Below are positions 25,024 to 33,395 of a stretch of DNA of 64,000 nt, in pieces; the stretch's first letter is position 1, and the number at the start of each line of letters is the position of its first letter. The notes below the pieces were generated by a model, which saw nothing but the letters and a program-made list of their open reading frames with translations, searched no databases and was not told where the DNA came from. The position numbers and the translations under genes were made by a program. Origin of the DNA: an uncultured Dorea sp. (GTDB taxonomy: Bacteria > Bacillota > Clostridia > Lachnospirales > Lachnospiraceae). Location: contig CAJTVU010000004.1 in assembly GCA_910580235.1 (NCBI GenBank), positions 186,001 through 250,000 of the forward strand, in the 5' to 3' direction.

Positions 25024-25052
25024 TTTCCACGTATTCGTATCTGTGGTATAGT
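25024..25052 (+). promoter_or_regulatory. Predicted promoter of the WYL gene pair
   Basis: TTTCCA (25024-25029) and TATAGT (25047-25052) are separated by 17 bp and lie about 35 bp upstream of the first WYL start codon. The short inverted repeat around 25027-25046 (CCAC...GTGG) spans the spacer and may be an autoregulatory operator. Confidence 0.5.
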
Positions 25053-25085
25053 GATATAACAGGAAGTTCAAGAAGAGGTGAGCCT

Positions 25086-26330
25086 ATGGCATATACGGAA
25101 CTGGTTAAAAATTTCAACCGTATTCGCGATTACATGCGTGAATTCTATGTTTATGGATTTAAAAGCCGTGATGAATTCACCCGGAAAAGCGCGCGTTCTT
25201 ATGATGATGAGCGTCGACGGCTCGAAAGCTGGCTTGGTGATTATATGCAGTTCCGCCATACTCCAGAAGGAAAACAGGTATTCCTTTCCGTAGACAGCCG
25301 CACATCTAGCCACAACCCTCTATATAAGGCCTGGAAAACAAAGAGCTTTACAGATGGTGATATAACTCTTCATTTTATTTTGCTAGATGTTATGTCAACG
25401 TCAGAAAGGGCTATGTCTATCAAAGAGATTACTAAGAAAGTAGATGAATATCTCTCGGTATTTACACAGCCAAGATTATTCGACGAGTCAACTGTCCGAA
25501 AAAAATTGAAGGAATACGCCAGCGAAGGGATCTTTATAACAGAAAAACGCGGGAAAACGTTATATTATAAAAAATCTGAGGACGAAGATTTTTACAGTAC
25601 AGACATCTTGGATTTCTTTTCAGAAGTGTCTCCGTGCGGTGTTATTGGATCATTTCTCTTAGACCAGATGGATCGGCATAAAGATTACTTCGTATTTAAA
25701 CATCATTATATAACTGGGGCAATAGATAGTGAGATTGTATGCCGACTGTTCCAGGCAATGCATGAAAAACGAAACATTATGATGAAATCAACCAACAGAC
25801 ATAAGAACCACATCTCTGAAAATCAAGCGATCCCTTTGCAGATTTTGATCAGCGTTCAAAGCGGAAGGCAACATCTTATGGCATATATGCCAAAATTTAA
25901 AAGGATATCAGCATTCAGAATTGATAATATCGTGTCTGTAGAATTTGGTGAAGTGTGCAGCCATTTCAATATACTTCGCGAAAGATTAAAAGACATGAGA
26001 CCGCATATGTGGGGCGTAAGCACTCAAAGCAGATTAAGCCAGAGAATAGAATATGTTGAATTTACAGTCCGTTATGAAGACAACGAACAACATATCCATC
26101 ATAGGCTAGAACGCGAGAAACGCTGCGGCACAGTTAAAAAAATTGATGATAACACAAGCCTCTTTACTGCGGAAATATATGATTCCAGTGAATTGATCCC
26201 CTGGATCCGGACTTTTATATGCCGGATTACGGATATCCGATTTTCCAACTCTACATTAGAGGCACAGTTCAAATATGACATTAAGAAAATGTATACGCTA
26301 TATGGACTGGAAGGCGGTGAAGCCAGTTGA
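25086..26330 (+). CDS. WYL-domain transcriptional regulator 1
   Basis: The start is ATG 25086, behind AGAGGTG; the frame extends upstream only through the repeat. The 414-residue protein has an N-terminal helical region, a winged-helix part around residues 90-165 (SIKEITKKVDEYLS, STVRKKLKEYASEGIF) and a C-terminal WYL domain with QHLMAYMP and RISAFRIDNIVSVEFG, followed by a WCX-like extension. WYL regulators sense nucleotides or nucleic-acid ligands and often control defence or repair genes. Its stop overlaps the TTG start of the second WYL gene. I infer that the pair regulates the adjacent RtcB/RlaP genes. Confidence 0.83.
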   Translation: MAYTELVKNFNRIRDYMREFYVYGFKSRDEFTRKSARSYDDERRRLESWLGDYMQFRHTPEGKQVFLSVDSRTSSHNPLYKAWKTKSFTDGDITLHFILLDVMSTSERAMSIKEITKKVDEYLSVFTQPRLFDESTVRKKLKEYASEGIFITEKRGKTLYYKKSEDEDFYSTDILDFFSEVSPCGVIGSFLLDQMDRHKDYFVFKHHYITGAIDSEIVCRLFQAMHEKRNIMMKSTNRHKNHISENQAIPLQILISVQSGRQHLMAYMPKFKRISAFRIDNIVSVEFGEVCSHFNILRERLKDMRPHMWGVSTQSRLSQRIEYVEFTVRYEDNEQHIHHRLEREKRCGTVKKIDDNTSLFTAEIYDSSELIPWIRTFICRITDIRFSNSTLEAQFKYDIKKMYTLYGLEGGEAS

Positions 26331-27238
26331 TCTTTAGCGAACTTTACAGCGCCTATTATAATACGGTCGCAAAAATCTTGAAAACTGCAATAGAACATCC
26401 AATAGAAGAGCGCGGGCTTCGCAAGATTATAGAGGAGCACGCTTTTGGAGAGAGCATATTAAATATTGATCCTTGTCTGGCAAAAGGGAAATGGCAATTG
26501 CTTAAGCCAGACGGGACAACTATTATTAAAAACGTACCAACGATGCCGACGACTACTATCCAAAAGCAATGGATGAAAGCGATCTCTCTGGATAAAAGAA
26601 TACAATTGTTCCAATATAAGCCAATGGAGCTTAAAAATGTAGAACCATTATTTACACCAGAGGATTACGATATATTCGACCAGTATTCAGATGGCGATAA
26701 TTATACCGACGGAACCTATATTAAAAATTTCAGGCTAGTCCTTGATGCAATTAAAAACCAATATCCACTTAGCATCGATACATACAACCACAAAGGAAAA
26801 ACCATACATATGGATATTTTACCGAAACATCTCGAATACTCGGAAAAAGAGGATAAATTTCGAATGTTTGGCCACGGACAACATTTTGTGAGAACTGTCA
26901 ATCTCGGGAGGATTATTAACTGCGAACGTTCTGCAGATAATCACAGCATACAGTCTTGTTATAAAATCCCCCCAAGAAACAGAAGAGTAGTCTTTGAGCT
27001 TGTAGATGAAAGAAATGCGCTGGAGAGAGTACTCCTACATTTTGCTCATTTCGAAAAGCAGGCTGAAAAAATAGAAGGCTGCCGGTATAAAATAACGATA
27101 AATTATGACAAAGATGACGAAACCGAACTAGTAATCCGCATTTTATCGTTTGGCCCAATGATAAAAATTACAGCTCCTGAACATTTTGTAAATTTAATAA
27201 AAGAACGATTGATAAAACAGATGAGTTGCGGACTATAG
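26327..27238 (+). CDS. WYL-domain protein 2
   Basis: This 303-residue partner starts at TTG 26327, overlapping the preceding TGA, with GGCGGTGA upstream. It has a WYL-like core around residues 125-215 (YPLSIDTYNHKGKTIHMDILPKHLEY split over two strands, VRTVNLGRIINCE) and a C-terminal WCX-like domain. No clear winged helix is visible at its N terminus, so it may act as a co-regulator forming a heteromer with the first WYL protein. A terminator follows, separating it from rtcB. Codon and base composition here are AT-richer than in the flanking housekeeping genes. Confidence 0.75.
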   Translation: MIFSELYSAYYNTVAKILKTAIEHPIEERGLRKIIEEHAFGESILNIDPCLAKGKWQLLKPDGTTIIKNVPTMPTTTIQKQWMKAISLDKRIQLFQYKPMELKNVEPLFTPEDYDIFDQYSDGDNYTDGTYIKNFRLVLDAIKNQYPLSIDTYNHKGKTIHMDILPKHLEYSEKEDKFRMFGHGQHFVRTVNLGRIINCERSADNHSIQSCYKIPPRNRRVVFELVDERNALERVLLHFAHFEKQAEKIEGCRYKITINYDKDDETELVIRILSFGPMIKITAPEHFVNLIKERLIKQMSCGL

Positions 27239-27257
27239 ATGGTTCGCAACTTTTTTT
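27224..27257 (+). terminator. Terminator after the WYL pair
   Basis: Stem arms AGTTGCG (27224-27230) and CGCAACT (27245-27251) are followed by a run of T residues to 27257. The stem overlaps the last codons of the second WYL gene. It implies that rtcB is transcribed from its own promoter, candidates being TACAAT at 27283-27288 with a weak -35 near 27260. Confidence 0.75.
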
Positions 27258-27322
27258 CCATGATAAACAAAATACGTTTTTATACAATAGCATTATAAAA
27301 AGAAACCGAGAGGGCTGAGAAT

Positions 27323-28585
27323 ATGTTAGAAATAAAAGGTAAAGTAAATACGGCTGTCTGCTATGCAAAAGTAATTGAAGACGAAGCAATAAACCAGATT
27401 CGGAGAATGTGCGATTACGCACTAACTGAAGAAAGCCAAATTAGAATTATGCCGGACGTCCATGCTGGAAAAGGATGTACGATCGGCACGACCATGACGG
27501 TAAAAAATAAGATCTGTCCGAATATCGTAGGCGTTGATATTGGATGTGGAATGTATACAGTAAAACTTGTAGATCACAAATTGGATTATGAAAAAATAGA
27601 TGAGATCTGTCATCATATACCATCTGGAATGAATGTATGGGAGAGAAGACAAGAGAAATTTGACCTTACATATTTGCGATGCTATCGGTCTCTTCGGGAT
27701 TCCAAAAGGTTGGAAAGATCGTTGGGGACACTCGGAGGGGGAAATCATTTTATCGAGATCGATCAGGCGTCCGACGGGACATATTATCTTATCATCCATT
27801 CCGGCAGCCGTAATCTTGGAAAACAGGTCGCAGAATTATATCAACAGCTGGCAATTGATCTTCACATGGGAAAAGAAAATTATTTCAAACAGAAGGAAGA
27901 AATTATCCGTACATACAAGTCAGAAGGGCGGAGAACAGAAATTCAGGATATGTTAAAAGCGCTTCAGAAAGAATATAAAGCACATGCCCTACTCGTGCCC
28001 GAGGACATTTGCTGGCTATACGGAGCTTTTCTGGATGATTATCTCCATGATGTGGATATTTGCCAAAGATTTGCGAAACGAAGCAGAGAAAAGATGGCGG
28101 AGATTATTCTGGAAGAAACCAGAATGACCGCTATAGAATCATTTCACACAATCCATAATTATATAGATACACAGGAAATGATTTTGAGGAAAGGCGCAAT
28201 AGCAGCACATGCAGGAGAAAAAGTCCTAATCCCCGTCAACATGAGAGATGGATCCGTGATAGCCATTGGAAAAGGAAATCCGGAGTGGAATTATTCCGCG
28301 CCACATGGCGCCGGAAGGGTCATGTCTAGAAGAAAAGCAAAGGAAATTCTGGATATAGAAACGTATAAGGCTGCTATGAAAGGGATTTATACGACATCTG
28401 TAAACGGGCAGACGATAGATGAAGCCCCGATGGCCTACAAATCACTGGAGGATATTATAGATGTGATACATGAATCTGTGGATGTTATTGAAGTCATAAA
28501 ACCGGTATACAACTTTAAGGCTTCTGACGACAATGTACCATGGAAAAAGAAAAAGGAGAACAACGATGCATCAACTGATTGTTAG
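27323..28585 (+). CDS. rtcB: RtcB-type 3'-phosphate RNA ligase
   Basis: RtcB joins RNA ends bearing 2',3'-cyclic phosphate or 3'-phosphate to 5'-OH ends, using GTP and Mn. The 420 residues are of normal length. Metal ligands are visible in VDIGCGM (Asp72, Cys75), GGGNHFIE (His142) and IHSGSRN (His159), and the guanylylated His is in SAPHGAGR (His328). It is followed, with a 20-bp overlap, by the RlaP-like gene. Downstream of two WYL regulators, this forms a likely damage-responsive RNA repair locus in place of the RtcR-RtcBA arrangement of enterobacteria. Confidence 0.93.
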   Translation: MLEIKGKVNTAVCYAKVIEDEAINQIRRMCDYALTEESQIRIMPDVHAGKGCTIGTTMTVKNKICPNIVGVDIGCGMYTVKLVDHKLDYEKIDEICHHIPSGMNVWERRQEKFDLTYLRCYRSLRDSKRLERSLGTLGGGNHFIEIDQASDGTYYLIIHSGSRNLGKQVAELYQQLAIDLHMGKENYFKQKEEIIRTYKSEGRRTEIQDMLKALQKEYKAHALLVPEDICWLYGAFLDDYLHDVDICQRFAKRSREKMAEIILEETRMTAIESFHTIHNYIDTQEMILRKGAIAAHAGEKVLIPVNMRDGSVIAIGKGNPEWNYSAPHGAGRVMSRRKAKEILDIETYKAAMKGIYTTSVNGQTIDEAPMAYKSLEDIIDVIHESVDVIEVIKPVYNFKASDDNVPWKKKKENNDASTDC

Positions 28586-29324
28586 TAAGCTTCATGAAAT
28601 TGAAGAAAAAGAGAATGTACGGGTCATATTGGCTGTCGAATCTGGAAGCCGGGCATGGGGATTTGCATCTCCAGACAGTGATTACGATGTAAGATTTATA
28701 TATGTCCGAACAAGGGAAGATTATTTAAAATTAAATCCTGCACGTGATGTAATTGAATTACCAATTAATCATCTACTGGATATAAATGGCTGGGACTTAC
28801 AGAAAATGCTCAGATTGCTATATAAATCAAATCCCACACTATTTGAATGGTTTGCATCGCCAATCATATATATGGAAACAGAATTTGCTGATAAACTAAG
28901 AAAAATGATGTATACTTATTTTTCTACAAAGCGCAGCGTATATCATTATATAAGTATGGCCGAAGGAAACTATAGAGGATATTTAAAAGGCGATCTGGTC
29001 AGAGCAAAAAAGTATTTTTATGTATTACGTCCCATATTAGCATGCCGATGGATCCTGGAAAAAGGAACTCCCCCGCCTATGCCATTCTCAGAATTAGAGA
29101 GAGCAGAACTGCCTGAAGAACTTGCAGAAGATATTGAAAGGATTTTGAATCTGAAGTTGTATTTTCCAGAGCTAAAAGAGATTCCGAAAATCGAGAAAAT
29201 AAACAAATATCTTGATGGAGCCATTATAGAGATAAAGGATAAGCTACAGACATTGGAAGAAAAAAAGAAACCGGCATGGGATATGCTGAATGAATTATTC
29301 TTGCAAGGAACGGCTCTTCTATAA
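28566..29324 (+). CDS. RlaP-like nucleotidyltransferase (pol-beta superfamily)
   Basis: The start is ATG 28566 behind AAGGAGAA, inside the end of rtcB. The 252-residue product has the nucleotidyltransferase signature GSRAWGFASPDSDYDVR, with Gly27-Ser28 and the metal-binding Asp39 and Asp41. The architecture fits the RlaP family (COG3541 type), proposed from comparative genomics to take part in RNA repair beside RNA ligases. The reaction is not established; adding or removing a nucleotide at an RNA end before ligation is plausible. Coupling to rtcB supports joint action. Confidence 0.8.
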   Translation: MHQLIVSKLHEIEEKENVRVILAVESGSRAWGFASPDSDYDVRFIYVRTREDYLKLNPARDVIELPINHLLDINGWDLQKMLRLLYKSNPTLFEWFASPIIYMETEFADKLRKMMYTYFSTKRSVYHYISMAEGNYRGYLKGDLVRAKKYFYVLRPILACRWILEKGTPPPMPFSELERAELPEELAEDIERILNLKLYFPELKEIPKIEKINKYLDGAIIEIKDKLQTLEEKKKPAWDMLNELFLQGTALL

Positions 29325-29347
29325 ATATAAAGCGCTAAGCTCCCCTC

Positions 29348-29376
29348 TTGCGCGACAGACGATTTTTTGCTACAAT
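29348..29376 (+). promoter_or_regulatory. Predicted promoter before DUF5721 gene
   Basis: TTGCGC (29348-29353) and TACAAT (29371-29376) are spaced by 17 bp and precede the start codon of the next gene by about 50 bp. Confidence 0.5.
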
Positions 29377-29428
29377 TGCGCGGAAGCACATTGCCGTCAC
29401 ATATAAATATCCACGGAGGAATATACTT

Positions 29429-29881
29429 ATGACAGTACTAGATCTAAATGCGAAGACAAGCATGTCGCAGCTTCTTTTAAAAGACACGTTCCACGGATTT
29501 GCATTCATTGAAGGGGAGGTCACGACTTTTAACAAATTCCACATAGATGGACAGTTAAGAAAAGAGTTCTTCGATGAAGAACCCTCACAGGAATACTCTT
29601 TATGGAAAGACGTACAGGAATATTTCTTCTCTGTCATCCGAGGGAAGCGTACGCCCCTTAGCTTCAAGCTGATACTCTCCCTGGCGAGGGAAGATTTTCC
29701 TGCTTTCTTAAAGGGCTGCGGCCTGCCCTACCGCCCGGAAGAAGTCCAGGGGCTGTACCTGAACTTCCGCTACGACGGTAAGGGGCTCCAGTGCGTGACC
29801 GGTACTTCTATGCGTACGTTCACTATGGATAGAGGGCTTGACCAGGAATGGGACAGCTACGTAGGGCGGTTCTTCTCCTAG
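29429..29881 (+). CDS. DUF5721-type protein of unknown function
   Basis: The start is ATG 29429 behind CGGAGGA, giving 150 residues. The sequence follows the pattern I associate with DUF5721 proteins of Lachnospiraceae: LLLKDTFHGFAFIEGEVTTF, FHIDGQLRKEFF, SVIRGKRTPLSFK, GLPYRPEEVQGLYLNF and FTMDRGLDQEWD. It is soluble and mixed alpha/beta, with no signal peptide. The function is unknown. It ends five bases from the end of the convergent orphan gene on the minus strand. Confidence 0.75.
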   Translation: MTVLDLNAKTSMSQLLLKDTFHGFAFIEGEVTTFNKFHIDGQLRKEFFDEEPSQEYSLWKDVQEYFFSVIRGKRTPLSFKLILSLAREDFPAFLKGCGLPYRPEEVQGLYLNFRYDGKGLQCVTGTSMRTFTMDRGLDQEWDSYVGRFFS

Positions 29882-29885
29882 GCGG

Positions 29886-31454
29886 TTATTCTGTGCTAAA
29901 CCCTTCAGCCAGCATGGCGTTCGCCCTCGCTATAGATGCCAGCTGTGCGATCGTCCTCATATTTTCCTTCAGCTTCCTATTTGCCTCGCCGCCGCCCGCA
30001 AGCTCCAGCAGGCGCACGAATATATCTTCTGTAATGCTCTCATAATCTTCCGGCAGTTGTGTGGAGCTGCCGGACATCTTAAGAACTTTTAAAAAGGCTG
30101 TCCAGACGCTCTGCTCCTTTCTGGCTGCCCGGGCATTCGCCTCCAGCGATCGCCTTATATTCGCTCGTTTTTCCTCGGGCTCTTCCTTATATTTTGAAAG
30201 AATGCCTTCGATCCTTGCTCCTATCTGCGCCTTTAAGAGAGCGTCCCTCGCCGTCAGAAAGGCGATTATCTCATTCAAATCCTTTTGCCCCCCTGCCCTC
30301 CTGCTGATCGAAATCCTAATCAGCAAACTCCAAAAATCACATAGGCCGCTCATTTGTTCCGCATAATCTGCATCGTCCTCCCCTGTTTTCATAACCACCC
30401 CTTTCGTCTTTCCGCCTTTCCCCTTCTCTTCTCTCAGCCATGCATCGTAAAACAGATCACGGCGAGACTGGAAATCGCCCTCAATGCCAACCTTTTCAGA
30501 TAGCCTGGAAATCGGCGTCACCATACCGCTGTTGGCCAGGCTCGTCTGCCCGTCCAACGGGTAAGAGATCAGGGAGCCTGCTATCGCCGTCTGGCGCAGC
30601 AGGGGAAGGAATCGGGGAGAGATCCCCAATTGGTTCGGGGCCGATGAATAATCCGAATTCTCTATGAAGCCTGCACGCTGCTGCTCTGTCTGCCGCCTCG
30701 TATTCAATATCATCGTCTTATAAATGCCGACTGGGATAAGAAAACTTCGGACAACTGGCCTTCCCGGCGGTCTCTCCTGGCTGTACTTTAGCGCCCACCT
30801 CAAAGCCCGGTCCGGCCTTCCAAAATCCATATAGAGCGTAGAATCTGAAGCGTCTGCCCGTTTCTTTCCCGTGGCTATCACGACATTCCCCTCTCTATCC
30901 TGCTGGACATCATGGTGGCCGCTTGGCGATATCGCGTCTCCCCGCCCTAATCCGGGCGATCCCATACCAGAAAGAGCTGCCGGCGCGAAGCTGATCCGGT
31001 AGACCCGGACACAAGGGATTTCCAGCGGACCATACCTCACCATCTCCATCTCTGTCTCATCTATATTAATGGGCGCCGCTTCTCCCCTGTCCCTGCTTAA
31101 ACGCACGAATTCTGCGACATGCCGGAAATATGCCCTCAAAGAGACCGGCGACGTCTGCGGCTTAGAAGAGAGAAGTTTTCTTGCATATAGAATAAGAAAC
31201 ATTTCCTGTACTGTAAACGGCCCGCCGTTCGCCCTCATCTGATCAAGGAAACTTTTTATCTCATCTCTTTGTGTATAGACGCTGTCGTCCAGCCACTTTT
31301 TAATCCACTCCCTGCCTGCCCCACGGGAGTCGACCTCCCACATCCTGGACAAGCTCGTTCTCGTCACCTCTGTCGGAGACATCGGCACTCTCAATAAAAG
31401 CTTTGCTCTTTGTATCGGATGCTTTCCAGACTTCCTTGCCTGATATTCATACAT
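29886..31454 (-). CDS. Large orphan protein of unknown function
   Basis: I do not recognise this 522-residue soluble protein. ATG 31454 is chosen because AAGGAGG lies just upstream. The N-terminal 130 residues are helical and basic. Residues 150-280 contain a beta-rich segment (VRVYRISFAP, TLYMDFGRPDRALRWALKYS, VVRSFLIPVGIYKTMI) whose spacing faintly recalls ADP-ribosyltransferase toxins, although no ExE motif is visible. The C-terminal 170 residues are helical with coiled-coil character (ARIEGILSKYKEEPEEKRANIRR). It stands alone with its own ribosome-binding site. The toxin resemblance is speculative. Confidence 0.65.
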   Translation of the reverse strand: MYEYQARKSGKHPIQRAKLLLRVPMSPTEVTRTSLSRMWEVDSRGAGREWIKKWLDDSVYTQRDEIKSFLDQMRANGGPFTVQEMFLILYARKLLSSKPQTSPVSLRAYFRHVAEFVRLSRDRGEAAPINIDETEMEMVRYGPLEIPCVRVYRISFAPAALSGMGSPGLGRGDAISPSGHHDVQQDREGNVVIATGKKRADASDSTLYMDFGRPDRALRWALKYSQERPPGRPVVRSFLIPVGIYKTMILNTRRQTEQQRAGFIENSDYSSAPNQLGISPRFLPLLRQTAIAGSLISYPLDGQTSLANSGMVTPISRLSEKVGIEGDFQSRRDLFYDAWLREEKGKGGKTKGVVMKTGEDDADYAEQMSGLCDFWSLLIRISISRRAGGQKDLNEIIAFLTARDALLKAQIGARIEGILSKYKEEPEEKRANIRRSLEANARAARKEQSVWTAFLKVLKMSGSSTQLPEDYESITEDIFVRLLELAGGGEANRKLKENMRTIAQLASIARANAMLAEGFSTE

Positions 31455-31590
31455 GACATATACCTCCTTCAACTACAGTATACGTCAGTCTGAATCCCCT
31501 ATCTTCCTTTTTTCATATCATACATTTTTATGTCACATATTACCGGGCGAAGCCCGCCCCGACAAGGACATGTACTGCTGGACGCCCTCC

Positions 31591-32142
31591 TCACCTCCTA
31601 TGGACTGACTGGAAATATTTCCAGAACTGAATAGCGAATGCTATAAATAATATAAGATATATAGCATACATAATACTTAGCACAGCCACTAAAATATGGT
31701 TTATAGACGAGTCAAACTGGCTTTGTACGTAAATCTGCGGAATGATGATCAAAAAGAAGATCCATAAAAGAGGAATCATACGTTGTTTGAAGACCCGTTT
31801 CATCATATCCAGCCGGGAAGCATCGTCACAGAATATCTCTTCCTCTCCATCCATTTCAGAGACTGCCTTACGAAAATAACTGTAGCCAAAGAAATTCTGT
31901 ATATATTCCCATCCGCAATCCTGGAACATTTGGATATATTCCCCCTTCTGATCAGTACTTTCAGGATTATAGTCCAACTGGTAAACGACGTCTCTCGGTT
32001 CACATTTTTTAAAATGATATAGGGCAACGAAATCAGCTCTGACAAATTCCCAGCCATTTTTGTGCTGCTGCCTGAGATATTCTTCTTCTTTCTTCCACTC
32101 TGGGATTGAAAAAAACCGGATTTCCGTCTTCATACCTTTCAT
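31591..32142 (-). CDS. DUF2812 membrane protein
   Basis: The 183-residue protein has the DUF2812 pattern at its N terminus (IRFFSIPEWKKEEEYLRQQHKNGWEF and RDVVYQLDYNP) followed by two membrane helices near residues 120-140 and 150-172. DUF2812 proteins are regularly encoded next to PadR regulators, and here the PadR gene lies one base upstream. The pair probably forms a small regulated envelope-sensing unit; its signal is unknown. The base composition is AT-rich like the surrounding accessory block. Confidence 0.85.
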   Translation of the reverse strand: MKGMKTEIRFFSIPEWKKEEEYLRQQHKNGWEFVRADFVALYHFKKCEPRDVVYQLDYNPESTDQKGEYIQMFQDCGWEYIQNFFGYSYFRKAVSEMDGEEEIFCDDASRLDMMKRVFKQRMIPLLWIFFLIIIPQIYVQSQFDSSINHILVAVLSIMYAIYLILFIAFAIQFWKYFQSVHRR

Positions 32143-32143
32143 A

Positions 32144-32458
32144 TTACTCCGCCTCCTTCATACTTTTATATAAACGTTCGATCCGCTTCATCTCTAAATT
32201 AAGCACTTGCGCCCCAAGCTCTGTAATGCAATAGATCTTTCGTTTCTCTTCCTCTTTGATGAACCGGATAAGGCCGTCCTTCTCCATTTTCGATAAGCTC
32301 CCGTACAGAGTTCCGGGACTGATCTTTATCTGTCCCTGCGTCAACTGTTCCGTTTTCTTTACAATGCCATACCCATGCGCTTCTTTTCTCAGGCATAGCA
32401 AAATATAGAAGCCTGTCTCCGTCATCGGCACATACACTTTTCTTATATGGTTATCCAT
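32144..32458 (-). CDS. PadR-family transcriptional regulator (DUF2812 partner)
   Basis: This 104-residue winged-helix protein shows TETGFYILLCLRKEAHGYGI, ISPGTLYGSLSKMEKDGLIRF and ITELGAQVLNLE, all typical of PadR repressors. It is translationally coupled to the DUF2812 gene that follows. The intergenic region upstream holds dyads near 32480-32510 (ATGCATCGCACTACGATATA) that may be its operator. It differs clearly from the PadR at 13083, so the two are not recent duplicates. Confidence 0.9.
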   Translation of the reverse strand: MDNHIRKVYVPMTETGFYILLCLRKEAHGYGIVKKTEQLTQGQIKISPGTLYGSLSKMEKDGLIRFIKEEEKRKIYCITELGAQVLNLEMKRIERLYKSMKEAE

Positions 32459-32636
32459 CCTCCCACCTCACTCAACAATACGATGCATCGCACTACGATA
32501 TATTAAGTATAGAGCTATTTCGCAAAAATGTCAAGATACAGCCGGACTTTGGACATATAGATTGTTGACTTATTCCCGAGCCTCCCTTATAATTAAACAC
32601 GAAAATTTTTTACACAGATATTAAGGAGATAAACCC

Positions 32637-33248
32637 ATGCAATTGTTTATAAGCGAGCTATTGAGCAGTATTATCCAGATTATCCTGTTCTCTCTTATAC
32701 CATGTATATGGTGGATTGCTACAGCGCGAAAAGAACAAAGCTTCCTAAAGTGGATCGGATTAAGAAAATCCGAATCCAAAAGCTCCTTACAGCTATACAT
32801 TTGGATCATTCTTACAATTATAGGCTTTTGGCTTGTCGGCATAGTAGGATTGGATTCTCTGAAGGATGTCTCCACAGCCACATCTATTTATACAGGCAAA
32901 GGCCTTTATGTATTACCTGCAATCGTCGTATATGCTGTTTTTCACACGTCCTTATCAGAAGAAATACTTTTCAGGGGCTTTCTGCTAAAAAGGCTCTCCA
33001 ATAAATTTGGATTTGCAATAGGAAATGCCATACAGGCGTTATTGTTTGGGCTGCTGCATGGAGCATTATTTATTGCAGAAGCCGGTGAAGGCAGAGCTCT
33101 TGTATTAATCGTTTTTACTGGCCTAATCGCATGGGCTATGGGATATATCAATGAGAAAGAGGCAGACGGCTCAATAATCCCTAGTTGGATGATCCATGCG
33201 GTCACAAATATCATTTCCGGGCTTTGTTCTGCACTGTCAGCCATCTGA
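32637..33248 (+). CDS. CPBP (CAAX/Abi) family intramembrane protease
   Basis: This 203-residue protein has about six membrane helices and the three motifs of the family: EEILFRG (Glu108, Glu109, Arg113), FGLLHGALF (His141) and HAVTN near residue 187. Members act as intramembrane glutamyl proteases, some in bacteriocin self-immunity. The ribosome-binding site TTAAGGAGAT is strong. It lies on the plus strand next to PadR/DUF2812 but is transcribed away from them. The substrate is unknown. Confidence 0.9.
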   Translation: MQLFISELLSSIIQIILFSLIPCIWWIATARKEQSFLKWIGLRKSESKSSLQLYIWIILTIIGFWLVGIVGLDSLKDVSTATSIYTGKGLYVLPAIVVYAVFHTSLSEEILFRGFLLKRLSNKFGFAIGNAIQALLFGLLHGALFIAEAGEGRALVLIVFTGLIAWAMGYINEKEADGSIIPSWMIHAVTNIISGLCSALSAI

Positions 33249-33284
33249 CCCCTTATCTGTACTTTACCTTTTCCGTGCGGTACG

Positions 33285-33328
33285 ACAGACAGGCGGCAGA
33301 GTTCTTACATGCTCTGCCGCCTGTCTGT
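33285..33328. terminator. Long hairpin between convergent CPBP and htpG genes
   Basis: A perfect 17-bp stem (33285-33301 pairing with 33312-33328, core CAGGCGGCAGAG) encloses a ten-base loop. It lacks a long T run, but its place between convergent genes fits a bidirectional terminator. Confidence 0.55.
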
Positions 33329-33395
33329 TATGCATATGCTTAATTGGACCAAATCCGCCCGCCCCAACAGGGGCTACGGTACGCCCATATCCTCT

